Origin: an uncultured Bacteroidales bacterium
Lineage (GTDB): Bacteria > Bacteroidota > Bacteroidia > Bacteroidales > F082
Assembly: GCA_946410535.1 (NCBI GenBank)
Contig: CAMKAR010000046.1
Location: forward strand, 1 to 10,398
Direction of reading: 5' to 3'
Length of the DNA stretch: 10,398 bases
Positions 1-5,707 of the stretch are shown piece after piece (position 1 is the stretch's first letter; each line of letters starts with the position of its first letter). The position numbers and the translations under genes were made by a program. Below the pieces are notes generated by a model. The model saw only the letters and a program-made list of their open reading frames with translations, did not search any database and was not told the origin of the DNA.

Positions 1-116
1 TTCTCTTGGGTATCATTACCTTAGGCATCGGCATGCTTTGGGTGGCTCCATGGATGGAGATGGCGCATGTGAAATTCTATGAAGAGCTGAAGAACGAAGC
101 TCCGGCTTACGCTTAA
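1..116 (+). CDS. C-terminal fragment of a membrane protein, possibly DUF975-like
   Basis: Only the last 37 codons are in the window (first complete codon at 3, TAA at 114-116). The peptide begins with a hydrophobic helix rich in Leu, Gly and Ile (residues 1-16, ending WVAP). It then has a short amphipathic tail containing EMAHVKFYEELK and ends NEAPAYA. A last transmembrane helix followed by a 'FYxxLK' cytoplasmic tail resembles the end of DUF975-type integral membrane proteins of Firmicutes and Bacteroidota, but this is recognition from a very short piece. The fragment is followed 26 nt later by a strong hairpin terminator, so it is the last gene of its transcript. Existence of the reading frame is well supported; family assignment is tentative. 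Confidence 0.5.
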   Translation, partial: LLGIITLGIGMLWVAPWMEMAHVKFYEELKNEAPAYA

Positions 117-142
117 GCGTAACAGGAAATCTTAGGCAAAAC

Positions 143-179
143 AAAACGGCTTGCGGAAACATTTCTGCAAGCCGTTTTT
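143..179. terminator. Bidirectional hairpin terminator
   Basis: A perfect 12-bp stem AAAACGGCTTGC (143-154) pairs with GCAAGCCGTTTT (167-178) around a 12-nt loop and ends in a T run on the + strand. On the - strand the same stem is followed by a T-rich tail (TTTTGTTTTG). It can therefore end both the + strand membrane-protein gene at 1-116 and the - strand pepT transcript, which converge here. Confidence 0.85.
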
Positions 180-200
180 CAATGGTTGGTGTTTTCAAGA

Positions 201-327
201 ATGCTCCGTTAGGAGCTAACTTTTCATTGAACTCACCGAATCAATCGGTTATGCTCCGTTAGGAGCTAACTTTTCATTGAACTCACCGAATCAATTGGTT
301 ATGCTCCGTTAGGAGCTTTCTTTTCAT
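201..327. repeat. 50-bp tandem repeat, 2.5 copies, with two internal palindromes
   Basis: Copy 1 is 201-250, copy 2 is 251-300, and a partial copy 3 starts at 301 and diverges after about 17-27 nt. Copies 1 and 2 differ at one base (C at 245, T at 295). Each unit carries GCTCC-GTTA-GGAGC, a perfect 5-bp stem, and ACCGA-ATCAA-TCGGT, a second 5-bp stem. The single difference turns a G-C pair into a G-U pair, so the second stem is kept. The array lies between convergent genes, downstream of pepT, and has no convincing coding potential. Confidence 0.85.
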
Positions 328-341
328 AACCGACCAAATCT

Positions 342-1562
342 TCATTCCGCCTGGAACAAGGTGACAATGTTCAGAATCACCTCGGCAGCCTTCACCATGC
401 TTTCGAGCGGCACATACTCCAACTTGCCGTGGAAGTTGTGTCCGCCAGCGAAGATATTGGGACAAGGCAGACCCATAAACGAAAGGTTGGCGCCATCGGT
501 GCCGCCACGAATGGGTTGCACTTTCGGCTTGATATTAGCCATCTCCATGGCTTTCAAGGCTTTCTCGACGATGAAGAAATGCGGTTCCACCTCTTGGCGC
601 ATGTTGTAATACTGGTGTTTCAGCTCTAACGTCACCACATTGCCATATTTCTTGTTCAAGAACTCGGCCACAGCCGTAATCAGGGCTTTCTTTTCCTCGA
701 ACTTGGCGCGGTCGTGGTCGCGAATGATGTACGACATGTTGGTCTCTTCAACAGTTCCGTTGATGTCGGTCAGATGGAAGAAGCCTTCGTAGCCTTGCGT
801 ATAGCGCGGCACTTGCTCCACGGGTAGCATCGCGTTGAGTTCCATGGCGATAAGCATCGAGTTCACCATCTTGTCCTTGCCGTAGCCGGGATGGATGTTG
901 CTGCCTTGGATGTGGATTTTGGCGGCAGCGGCGTTGAAGTTTTCGTACTCCAACTCGCCGATTTCGCCGCCATCCATCGTGTAGGCGTATTTCGCGCCAA
1001 ACTTCTTCACGTCGAATTTCACCACACCGCGTCCGATTTCCTCGTCGGGCGTGAATCCAATCTTGATTTCGCCATGCTTGAAGTCGGGGTGCTCCATCAT
1101 GTATTGGGCTGCCCACATGATTTCGGCCACGCCCGCCTTGTCGTCCGCGCCGAGCAGGGTCGTGCCGTCGGTGGTGATCATCGTCTGGCCTTTGTATTGC
1201 GCCATTTCAGGAAATTCGGAAACGCGCAAAACGATGTTCTTTTCCTTGTTCAAAACGATGTCGCCACCATCATAGTTCGGGATGATTTGCGGCTTGATGT
1301 CCTTGCCCGATGCATCGGGCGACGTGTCGACGTGGGCGATGAAGCCGATGGCGGGAATCTCGCGGTCGACATTGGAAGGGATGGTGGCCATCACATAGCC
1401 GTATTCATCGAGGGTGGCCTCGATGCCCATGGCTTGCAGTTCGTCGCGCAGCATCTTCAACAGGTTCAACTGTTTGGCGGTGCTGGGCTGCGACTCGGAA
1501 TTTTCGTCGGAGGTAGTTTCCACTGCGACGTATCTCAGGAATTTGTCTAAAAGTTTTTCCAT
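342..1562 (-). CDS. pepT: Peptidase T (tripeptide aminopeptidase, M20B)
   Basis: This is a cytoplasmic di-zinc aminopeptidase that removes the N-terminal residue of tripeptides. The 406-residue product matches the usual PepT length (about 408). The M20 metal and catalytic residues are all visible: H77 and D79 in the HVDTSPD motif, D140 in LLGADDKAG, E174/E175 in TPDEEIG, D197 in MDGGE, and H378 in the C-terminal NFHGK motif. The insert dimerisation domain starts near residue 205 and contains IHPGYGKDKMVNS. The ATG at 1560-1562 was chosen because the product then starts MEKLLDKFLRYV, as in known PepT proteins. A longer open frame to 1778 would run through the promoter, two palindromes and the terminator of the upstream gene. 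The gene is monocistronic: its own -7 box lies at 1585-1592 and a terminator at 143-179. All key residues are present, so it should be active. Confidence 0.95.
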   Translation of the reverse strand: MEKLLDKFLRYVAVETTSDENSESQPSTAKQLNLLKMLRDELQAMGIEATLDEYGYVMATIPSNVDREIPAIGFIAHVDTSPDASGKDIKPQIIPNYDGGDIVLNKEKNIVLRVSEFPEMAQYKGQTMITTDGTTLLGADDKAGVAEIMWAAQYMMEHPDFKHGEIKIGFTPDEEIGRGVVKFDVKKFGAKYAYTMDGGEIGELEYENFNAAAAKIHIQGSNIHPGYGKDKMVNSMLIAMELNAMLPVEQVPRYTQGYEGFFHLTDINGTVEETNMSYIIRDHDRAKFEEKKALITAVAEFLNKKYGNVVTLELKHQYYNMRQEVEPHFFIVEKALKAMEMANIKPKVQPIRGGTDGANLSFMGLPCPNIFAGGHNFHGKLEYVPLESMVKAAEVILNIVTLFQAE

Positions 1563-1584
1563 TTTCGTAGGTTTTAATTTGGCA

Positions 1585-1618
1585 CAAAAATAGGAATAAT
1601 TTCTATGCGGATTACAAA
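1585..1618 (-). promoter_or_regulatory. pepT promoter (Bacteroidota type)
   Basis: On the - strand a perfect -7 box TATTTTTG (complement of 1585-1592) fits the Bacteroidota consensus TAnnTTTG. A TTTG at the complement of 1615-1618 sits 22 nt upstream and can serve as the -33 element. The start codon is 22 nt downstream of the -7 box. The -33 element lies inside the palindrome at 1607-1623. Confidence 0.65.
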
Positions 1619-1652
1619 TCCGCTCTTCAAATGTCGGGGATTGCAAATCCCC
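1607..1652. repeat. Pair of related palindromes with compensatory changes
   Basis: The first palindrome, GCGGATT-ACA-AATCCGC (1607-1623), and the second, GGGGATT-GCA-AATCCCC (1636-1652), both have perfect 7-bp stems and 3-nt loops, separated by 12 nt. They are versions of one element: the second base of the left arm changes C to G and its partner changes G to C. That covariation shows the stem itself is conserved. They lie in the pepT promoter region and look like a REP-type doublet or an operator. Confidence 0.8.
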
Positions 1653-1666
1653 TCCAACTACAGACG

Positions 1667-1699
1667 AAAAAACCGCAGCCGGATTGCTCCGGACTGCGG
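1667..1699 (-). terminator. Terminator of the YitT-family gene
   Basis: Reading the - strand, a GC-rich stem (CCGCAG plus TCCGG pairing with CCGGA plus CTGCGG, one bulged base, 4-nt loop) is followed directly by six T residues (complement of 1667-1672). It starts about 30 nt after the stop codon of the gene that ends at 1730 and separates it from pepT. Confidence 0.85.
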
Positions 1700-1729
1700 C
1701 ACCATGAAAAAACAATCTATCTACTCTTT

Positions 1730-2722
1730 TTATCTCTTTTCTGCATGTTTTCTCGCCTTGTGGCGGTCCTTCGACCACAAACCGTACACCTCGCTCACGT
1801 TGCCGGCGGTGGTGAAAGCGTTGATTTCGTTCTTGCCAAGGAATTCCATCAGGTTGGAGAACTCGTCGTTGGTGAGCAAGGCTTCGAGTTCGATCGACTT
1901 CTCGTTGGTATAGCCGCCGATGACCTCATACAAGGTGCAGCCACGTCCCAGGTCGTCGATGATATAGCGACGGATGCGGTCGTAGTCCTTCGACACGATG
2001 CACACACGCTTGCGGCGGTTGAGGTTGGCCGTGAACATGTTGACAACCATGCCGTTGATCCAAGTGGCGATGAGGCCGATGACGACCATCTGGAACGGGT
2101 TGATGGCGAAAGCCGTGAGGCAGATGATGGCACCCGCCACGCTCACCGACTTGCCCATGTCGAAGTGCAAGTATTTGTTGACGATTTTGGCCAAAATGTC
2201 CAAGCCACCCGTCGAGGCGTTGATGGAGAACATCAGCGTTTGCGCCGCACTCAGGATGATGACGCAGCAAAGCAGGTCGAACCACGGGTTGCCCATCACC
2301 GAGAAGGCTTGGTCGGGGGCGACGCCCATATTGACAAGGTAATCGTTAGGCGTGGCAAAGTTTTGCCAAGGATAAATCCATTCGCACACCTTGGTCATGG
2401 GACCGAGGATAAGGGCGCAATAAACGGTCTTAAGTCCAAACTCCTTGCCAACAAGAAGATAGGCCAGCACCAACAGGATGGCGTTGATGATGGTAATCAT
2501 CGAAGGCAGCCCGATGTTGATGCCCATGCTGTTGAAAATGTTGGTCAGCACGATGGAAAGACCCGATATGGAACCCACGATCAGCTTGCTCGGGACGAGG
2601 AAATAATACACGCAAACGCCCGTCATGAACATGCCGAAGGTCATAATCAGCAGCTCCACCCAGAACTTTTTGCTGGCCAAAGCCTGGCCGATTTCGTTCA
2701 TTATGTCGTTAATCTTGCTCAT
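1730..2722 (-). CDS. YitT family membrane protein with C-terminal DUF2179
   Basis: This is a 330-residue integral membrane protein of the YitT/DUF161 family, whose transport or regulatory role is unknown. Hydrophobic segments lie at about residues 22-42, 46-62, 73-92, 98-113, 146-165 and 194-226. The family signature appears as NASTGGLDILAKIVNKY (168-184). The C-terminal soluble domain (about 235-315) matches DUF2179, with GCTLYEVIGGYTNEKS and an ending AFTTAGNVSEVYG; this ligand-binding-like domain usually follows YitT membrane regions. The length is slightly above the usual 280-300 because of an N-terminal extension and a basic tail (KDRHKARKHAEKR). The ATG at 2720-2722 gives MSKINDIMNE; a second Met at residue 8 is also possible. 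The gene stands alone between a weak promoter near 2778 and its own terminator. Confidence 0.88.
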   Translation of the reverse strand: MSKINDIMNEIGQALASKKFWVELLIMTFGMFMTGVCVYYFLVPSKLIVGSISGLSIVLTNIFNSMGINIGLPSMITIINAILLVLAYLLVGKEFGLKTVYCALILGPMTKVCEWIYPWQNFATPNDYLVNMGVAPDQAFSVMGNPWFDLLCCVIILSAAQTLMFSINASTGGLDILAKIVNKYLHFDMGKSVSVAGAIICLTAFAINPFQMVVIGLIATWINGMVVNMFTANLNRRKRVCIVSKDYDRIRRYIIDDLGRGCTLYEVIGGYTNEKSIELEALLTNDEFSNLMEFLGKNEINAFTTAGNVSEVYGLWSKDRHKARKHAEKR

Positions 2723-2777
2723 AAACTATTGATTTATAATTTCTTGAAACAATTTTTGCTCTCGATTTTTGCGGCTG

Positions 2778-2785
2778 CAAAGGTC
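2778..2785 (-). promoter_or_regulatory. Possible -7 box for the YitT-family gene
   Basis: The complement of 2778-2785 reads GACCTTTG, one base away from TAnnTTTG, and is followed by C as often seen in Bacteroidota promoters. It lies 55 nt upstream of the start codon. No clear -33 TTTG is visible at the right distance, so this is a weak call. Confidence 0.35.
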
Positions 2786-2855
2786 GGAATAATTTTTGGA
2801 ATAAAGAAGGGTTTGTGAAAATAAATATTTGTGGCGAAAAAGAAGGTCGGAAAAT

Positions 2856-3009
2856 AGTGTCTATACTTCCCAAAATCTATCAAAAAAAATGAGTTTTGGG
2901 GATTTATAGCATCTATATTTCCCCAAATCTATCAAAAAAAACGAGTTTTGGGGATTTATAGCATCTATATTTCCCCAAATCTATCAAAAAAAATGAGTTT
3001 TGGGGAGCT
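2856..3009. repeat. 52-bp iteron array upstream of the ATPase gene
   Basis: Units run 2877-2928, 2929-2980 and a third from 2981 that stops matching at about 3009. A degenerate half-unit at 2856-2876 precedes them. The first two units differ at a single base (T2890 versus C2942). Each unit holds complementary arms TTTGGGGA and TCCCCAAA (for example 2895-2902 with 2920-2927), and arms recur about every 26 bp. The 52-bp period equals about five turns of B-DNA. The array fills most of the 335-bp gap between the divergent YitT and ATPase genes and runs into the ATPase promoter; the rest of that gap (2723-2855) shows only AT-rich sequence and the weak YitT promoter. Confidence 0.85.
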
Positions 3010-3026
3010 ATCAAACATTTTTTTTG

Positions 3027-3034
3027 TACTTTTG
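3027..3034 (+). promoter_or_regulatory. -7 box of the ATPase gene
   Basis: TACTTTTG matches TAnnTTTG exactly and is followed by CGGC, 23 nt before the ATG at 3058. The TTTG nearest to a -33 position (2999-3002) lies within the last 52-bp repeat unit, with a 24-nt spacer that is slightly long. The repeat array therefore overlaps the upstream promoter element. Confidence 0.65.
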
Positions 3035-3057
3035 CGGCTGAATTTCAGACAAAAGAC

Positions 3058-4488
3058 ATGGAAAAGAATTTCATAGGACGACACGAGGAAATACGGCTTC
3101 TCCAAAAACTGCGCAATTCGGGAAAGCCTGAGTTTGTTGCCGTTTACGGAAGAAGGCGCGTGGGCAAGACCTATCTCATCCAACAATTTTTCGAGAACGA
3201 CTTCGCTTTTTCGGCCACAGGTATCATCGATGGGAAAAGAGAGGACCAGCTTTTTGCCTTCACAAGCGCCTTGGCTGTTGCCGGCTATCAAGGAAGAAGA
3301 CCAAAAAACTGGCTTGAGGCCTTTGAAATGCTGAAAACAACATTAGAGAACCGAACGCACACTGGACGTTTCGTCATCTATATCGACGAACTGCCCTGCT
3401 TCGACACACCCAAATCGGGCTTCATCAAGGCATTGGGGCACTTTTGGAACACATGGGCGTCATTACGGAAAGAGGTCTTCCTCATCGTATGTGGCTCAGC
3501 CACCTCGTGGATGATTGACAACATCATCGACAACCACGGCGGGTTGCACAACCGCATTACGCGGAGCATCTACCTAAGGCAGTTCAACTTGGGCGAAACC
3601 GAGGCTTACCTGAAAAGCAAAGGCATACAATGGCAAAGGCAAATGATTGTGGAGGCCTATATGATGCTGGGTGGTGTTCCTTATTACCTCAGCCTTTTGG
3701 ACAAGCAGGAAAGTCTCGCCCAAAACATCGACAGGATCTATTTCCGGAAAAACGCCGAACTTAGCCAAGAATACGACCGCCTTTACGCATCGCTCTTCAA
3801 GTCGCCCGAGCCTTACCTGCGCATTGTGGAAGCCCTGGGAAAAAACAAGCAAGGCATGACCCGCTCCGAATTGGAAGAAGCCATGAAAATCCCGTCAAGC
3901 GGCTCACTTACAAAACAGCTCGACAACCTCGTCCATTGCGACCTTATCAGGCGTTACATCTCGAAAGTGAATGGCAAGCCCAAAATGAAAGATGCCTATT
4001 ACCAATTGGTGGATTTCTTCTCGCTGTTCCATCTTACTTTCTCCAAGAAAATCACCACCGACGACTATTGGGAGCAGCACCTCAACACGCCCGTAACCAA
4101 CACTTGGCTGGGGTTGGCTTTCGAAAGGATTTGTGTCGCCCACCAATACCAGATACGCCATGCCTTGGGATTGGACCGCATTGCGGTGGAGTTTTATTCC
4201 TGGCGAAACGATACCGCTCCCAAGGCCCAAATCGACCTCATCATTGAGCGAGCCGACCACCTGATCAACCTCTGTGAAATCAAATACACTTATTCGGAAT
4301 ACACCATAACCTCCGACGAAGACAAGAAGCTGAAAAACCGCATTGCCGCGTTCTGCAACGCCACCAAAACCAAGTGCGGCATCATTCCCACGTGGATTAC
4401 GCCCCACGGGCTGTTCAAGAACGAATACTCAGCTGCAGTGCAATACCAAGTTATGATGGATGGATTGTTTTACGATTCCCAGCGGTGA
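3058..4488 (+). CDS. AAA family ATPase with C-terminal PD-(D/E)XK (DUF234-type) domain
   Basis: This 476-residue protein joins an ATPase_2-type AAA module to a restriction-endonuclease-like domain. The N-terminus has the box-II-like FIGRHEEIRLL (5-15). Walker A is GRRRVGKT (31-38), Walker B is FVIYIDEL with D110 and E111, and a sensor-1-like strand VCGSATSW ends near 151. NRITRSIYLRQF (165-176) is the usual conserved stretch after it and may hold the arginine finger. Residues about 250-320 resemble a winged helix. The C-terminal domain shows E356, D393 in QIDLIIE and E407-x-K409 in CEIKY, matching a PD-(D/E)XK core. These proteins are common in multiple copies in Bacteroidota and archaea. Their function is not established; a role in DNA handling or defence is inference. 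The gene stands alone behind a 52-bp repeat array. All ATPase and nuclease-like residues are intact. Confidence 0.85.
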   Translation: MEKNFIGRHEEIRLLQKLRNSGKPEFVAVYGRRRVGKTYLIQQFFENDFAFSATGIIDGKREDQLFAFTSALAVAGYQGRRPKNWLEAFEMLKTTLENRTHTGRFVIYIDELPCFDTPKSGFIKALGHFWNTWASLRKEVFLIVCGSATSWMIDNIIDNHGGLHNRITRSIYLRQFNLGETEAYLKSKGIQWQRQMIVEAYMMLGGVPYYLSLLDKQESLAQNIDRIYFRKNAELSQEYDRLYASLFKSPEPYLRIVEALGKNKQGMTRSELEEAMKIPSSGSLTKQLDNLVHCDLIRRYISKVNGKPKMKDAYYQLVDFFSLFHLTFSKKITTDDYWEQHLNTPVTNTWLGLAFERICVAHQYQIRHALGLDRIAVEFYSWRNDTAPKAQIDLIIERADHLINLCEIKYTYSEYTITSDEDKKLKNRIAAFCNATKTKCGIIPTWITPHGLFKNEYSAAVQYQVMMDGLFYDSQR

Positions 4489-4494
4489 AACAGG

Positions 4495-4539
4495 GCTTTT
4501 GACAAACAAAAGCAGCGGAGTGCTTGTTTCGCTCCGCTG
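4495..4539 (-). terminator. Overlapping hairpins between convergent genes
   Basis: CAGCGGAG (4513-4520) pairs perfectly with CTCCGCTG (4532-4539). On the - strand the stem is followed by a T-rich stretch (GCTTTTGTTTG), which suits termination of the lipoprotein gene that ends at 4574. A second stem GCTTTTG-ACAAA-CAAAAGC (4495-4513) shares one base with the first and may serve the + strand ATPase gene ending at 4488. The + strand lacks a clean T run after the first stem. Confidence 0.6.
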
Positions 4540-4573
4540 ATCACCGTTTGCTTAATCTGTCACTTCCTGAGTG

Positions 4574-5032
4574 TTACCAATACCCCTTGCCTCCGCAACT
4601 TTCGCACTTTGAATGGTAGTGGTAGTCGCCAACGGTTTTGCCACATTCGCTGCAATATTTGTTATTGCCGAACGAAATCCCATCGGTTTTCACCGTCCTA
4701 CCGCTTCCACCACAAAGACCGCATTTGTGGGTCTTGGTTGTAGTGCCACCTGTGGTAGAGCCTGTGCTCGTACTTGAGCTACTACTGCTTTCGCCAGTGC
4801 CACCAAGGACGATTCCATTTTGAACCTGCCACATAGCGTAGTTGGGATCCAGCAAGTAACTGTTATCCGTATATGCCGTGTATCCATTATACCCATAAGG
4901 ATTGTAAGAGGCCATACCCATTGCCATCCCACCCAAAACGTCCAACATGACATCGCATGAAGTGAGACTCATCGTTGCGGCTAAAACCGTGACTGCCATA
5001 AAGGCTTTGATTGATTTGTGAAAGTTTTTCAT
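4574..5032 (-). CDS. Small lipoprotein with CxxCxGxG-type zinc-knuckle domain
   Basis: This is a 152-residue protein of unknown function. The N-terminus is a lipoprotein signal: basic MKNFHKSIK, a hydrophobic core, and lipobox LTSC with the modified Cys at 26. A Tyr/Gly/Asn-rich segment follows (about 40-65), then a Ser/Thr/Gly linker (80-101). The C-terminal domain has three Cys pairs: C104/C107 in CGLCGGSG, C127/C130 in CSECGK, and C143/C146 in CESCGGKGYW. The first and last resemble the DnaJ zinc-centre repeat CxxCxGxG, and YHYH (137-140) adds two histidines. A metal-binding or disulphide-bearing envelope role is likely. Such domains are usually cytoplasmic, so their place behind an export signal is unusual. 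It is transcribed alone on the - strand, converging with the ATPase gene. Confidence 0.8.
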   Translation of the reverse strand: MKNFHKSIKAFMAVTVLAATMSLTSCDVMLDVLGGMAMGMASYNPYGYNGYTAYTDNSYLLDPNYAMWQVQNGIVLGGTGESSSSSSTSTGSTTGGTTTKTHKCGLCGGSGRTVKTDGISFGNNKYCSECGKTVGDYHYHSKCESCGGKGYW

Positions 5033-5086
5033 TGCTGTAGATTTTTAATTATTGTTCTGTTGTTTTGTTGACTTGTTGTTTGATTT

Positions 5087-5094
5087 CAACTTTA
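5087..5094 (-). promoter_or_regulatory. Possible -7 box for the lipoprotein gene
   Basis: The complement of 5087-5094 reads TAAAGTTG, one mismatch from TAnnTTTG, 54 nt upstream of the start codon at 5032. No convincing -33 element is seen. Confidence 0.3.
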
Positions 5095-5148
5095 CAGAGA
5101 ACTGCCATTACGAGAATCTACCACCTGCCCTCATTTTTTTTCTTCAAA

Positions 5149-5198
5149 CACGAATGGCCATGAATGTATCACGAATTGTCCATAAATTATCATATGAC
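5149..5198. repeat. Degenerate CACGAAT repeats with 10-11 bp period
   Basis: Successive units starting at 5149, 5159, 5170, 5181 and 5191 begin CACGAAT, CATGAAT, CACGAAT, CATAAAT and CATATGA. Spacing alternates between 10 and 11 bp, close to one helical turn. Similar CACGAATT-type runs are, as I recall, common between genes in Bacteroidales. No coding sense is apparent. Confidence 0.6.
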
Positions 5199-5203
5199 GT
5201 TGA

Positions 5204-5230
5204 TTTTGGGGCGCTATCGGGCATGTTTTT
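5204..5230. promoter_or_regulatory. Motif shared with the ATPase upstream region
   Basis: TTTTGGGG, GCTATC, CAT and a T run occur here with the same spacing as at 2998-3024: 22 of 27 positions are identical, with differences in blocks (AAA versus GGG). At 2998 the motif overlaps the ATPase promoter. Here it lies 55 nt upstream of the Rpn-like gene's -7 box. It could be a shared operator or a relic of a common mobile repeat. Confidence 0.5.
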
Positions 5231-5285
5231 GATTCGCGATAGAGGAAAAACAAGAAAAAAAACGCCGATTTCAAAAATAAATGCC

Positions 5286-5293
5286 TAACTTTG
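5286..5293 (+). promoter_or_regulatory. -7 box of the mini-Rpn gene
   Basis: TAACTTTG fits TAnnTTTG exactly and is followed by C, 16 nt upstream of the ATG at 5310. A -33 TTTG is not evident upstream. Confidence 0.6.
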
Positions 5294-5309
5294 CAAACGT
5301 AACACAACG

Positions 5310-5651
5310 ATGGACATCATGATTGACGAAAGAAGAGAACGCTACATCAACCCTTACACCGACTTCGGTTTCAATTTCCTCTCCCCAGAAGAACTTGAAA
5401 AGTTACCTTCAAAAGAACGTAAGGAATACGAGGAACGTTTGAAAATCTACCGCGACCTGAAGAACTCGATGGACACGTCGTTCAACAAAGGTAAAGAGGA
5501 AGGCCGAGAAGAAGGCCGAGAAGAAGGCCGAGAAGAAGGTAAAGCCGAAGCCGCCATTGCATCTGCCCGAAAAATGAAATCAAAAGGGTATCCTTCCGAT
5601 GACATCGCCGAGATTACCGGACTGACGGTTGAAGAAATTGAAAGATTGTAG
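5310..5651 (+). CDS. Miniature Rpn-family protein lacking the nuclease core
   Basis: The 113-residue product matches the two ends of Rpn/PD-(D/E)XK 'transposase'-family proteins, which are normally near 280-320 residues. It starts with the family's N-terminal RYINPYTDFGF (11-21). It then moves directly to the C-terminal region: FLSPEELEKL, KEYEERLKIYRDLKNSMDTSF, a charged repeat helix with EEGR units (about 61-80), and a terminal helix pair ending IAEITGLTVEEIERL. The catalytic middle is absent without any frame break, so this is either an in-frame deletion product or a selected short form. In Escherichia coli, short C-terminal RpnS proteins block the full-length toxic nuclease; an inhibitor role here is inference. 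The ATG at 5310 follows a good -7 box; ATG at 5319 is an alternative. No separate terminator is clear. Confidence 0.75.
   Translation: MDIMIDERRERYINPYTDFGFNFLSPEELEKLPSKERKEYEERLKIYRDLKNSMDTSFNKGKEEGREEGREEGREEGKAEAAIASARKMKSKGYPSDDIAEITGLTVEEIERL
5490..5549 (+). repeat. 12-bp in-frame tandem repeat inside the mini-Rpn gene
   Basis: Three identical GGCCGAGAAGAA units (5502-5513, 5514-5525, 5526-5537) are flanked by two variants (5490-5501 and 5538-5549). Together they encode repeated Gly-Arg/Lys-Glu-Glu units in a helical, highly charged stretch. Changes in copy number would add or remove four residues without a frameshift. Confidence 0.9.
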
Positions 5652-5668
5652 TTCTTTTTTTCAGTCCA

Positions 5669-5707
5669 ATGACCCTCCTCGACTGGCTCCCGATAACGAA
5701 AAAAGAG
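5669..5707 (+). repeat. Orphan copy of the first 13 codons of ygiQ (left direct repeat)
   Basis: These 39 bases match 6578-6616 except for one synonymous change (CTC versus CTT for Leu7). The match starts exactly at the ATG and ends after the GAG codon for Glu13; upstream and downstream sequence is unrelated. The fragment cannot encode a useful product. It marks the left edge of the toxin-antitoxin-like cassette. Confidence 0.92.

Noticed and set aside
201..327. The 50-bp direct repeats as a CRISPR array.
   Set aside because: The entire 50-bp unit is conserved with no variable spacer, there are only 2.5 copies, and no cas gene is present.
891..1550. A 219-codon + strand frame opposite pepT.
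   Set aside because: Antisense to a gene with all catalytic residues; the product has low-complexity composition and no motif.
1563..1778. An N-terminal extension of PepT to 1778 (72 more residues).
   Set aside because: It crosses the YitT-gene terminator, both palindromes and the pepT -7 box, and the extra residues do not resemble PepT, whose usual start is at 1562.
1631..2818. A 395-codon open frame on the + strand opposite the YitT gene.
   Set aside because: It mirrors the coding strand of a well-supported gene, is rich in His, Asp and Val as antisense frames in this codon usage tend to be, and crosses a terminator.
2856..3009. The 52-bp repeats as a CRISPR array or plasmid replication origin.
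   Set aside because: There are no spacers and no replication initiator gene; the neighbouring ATPase is not a Rep protein, so only a generic iteron description is given.
3058..4488. The ATPase as a known antiphage defence system component.
   Set aside because: No partner gene of a named system is adjacent, and the family occurs widely without a defined role, so defence is not claimed.
5052..5288. A 78-codon + strand frame upstream of the mini-Rpn gene.
   Set aside because: It is built from the CACGAAT-type repeats, the shared motif and the promoter region, so it is most likely non-coding.
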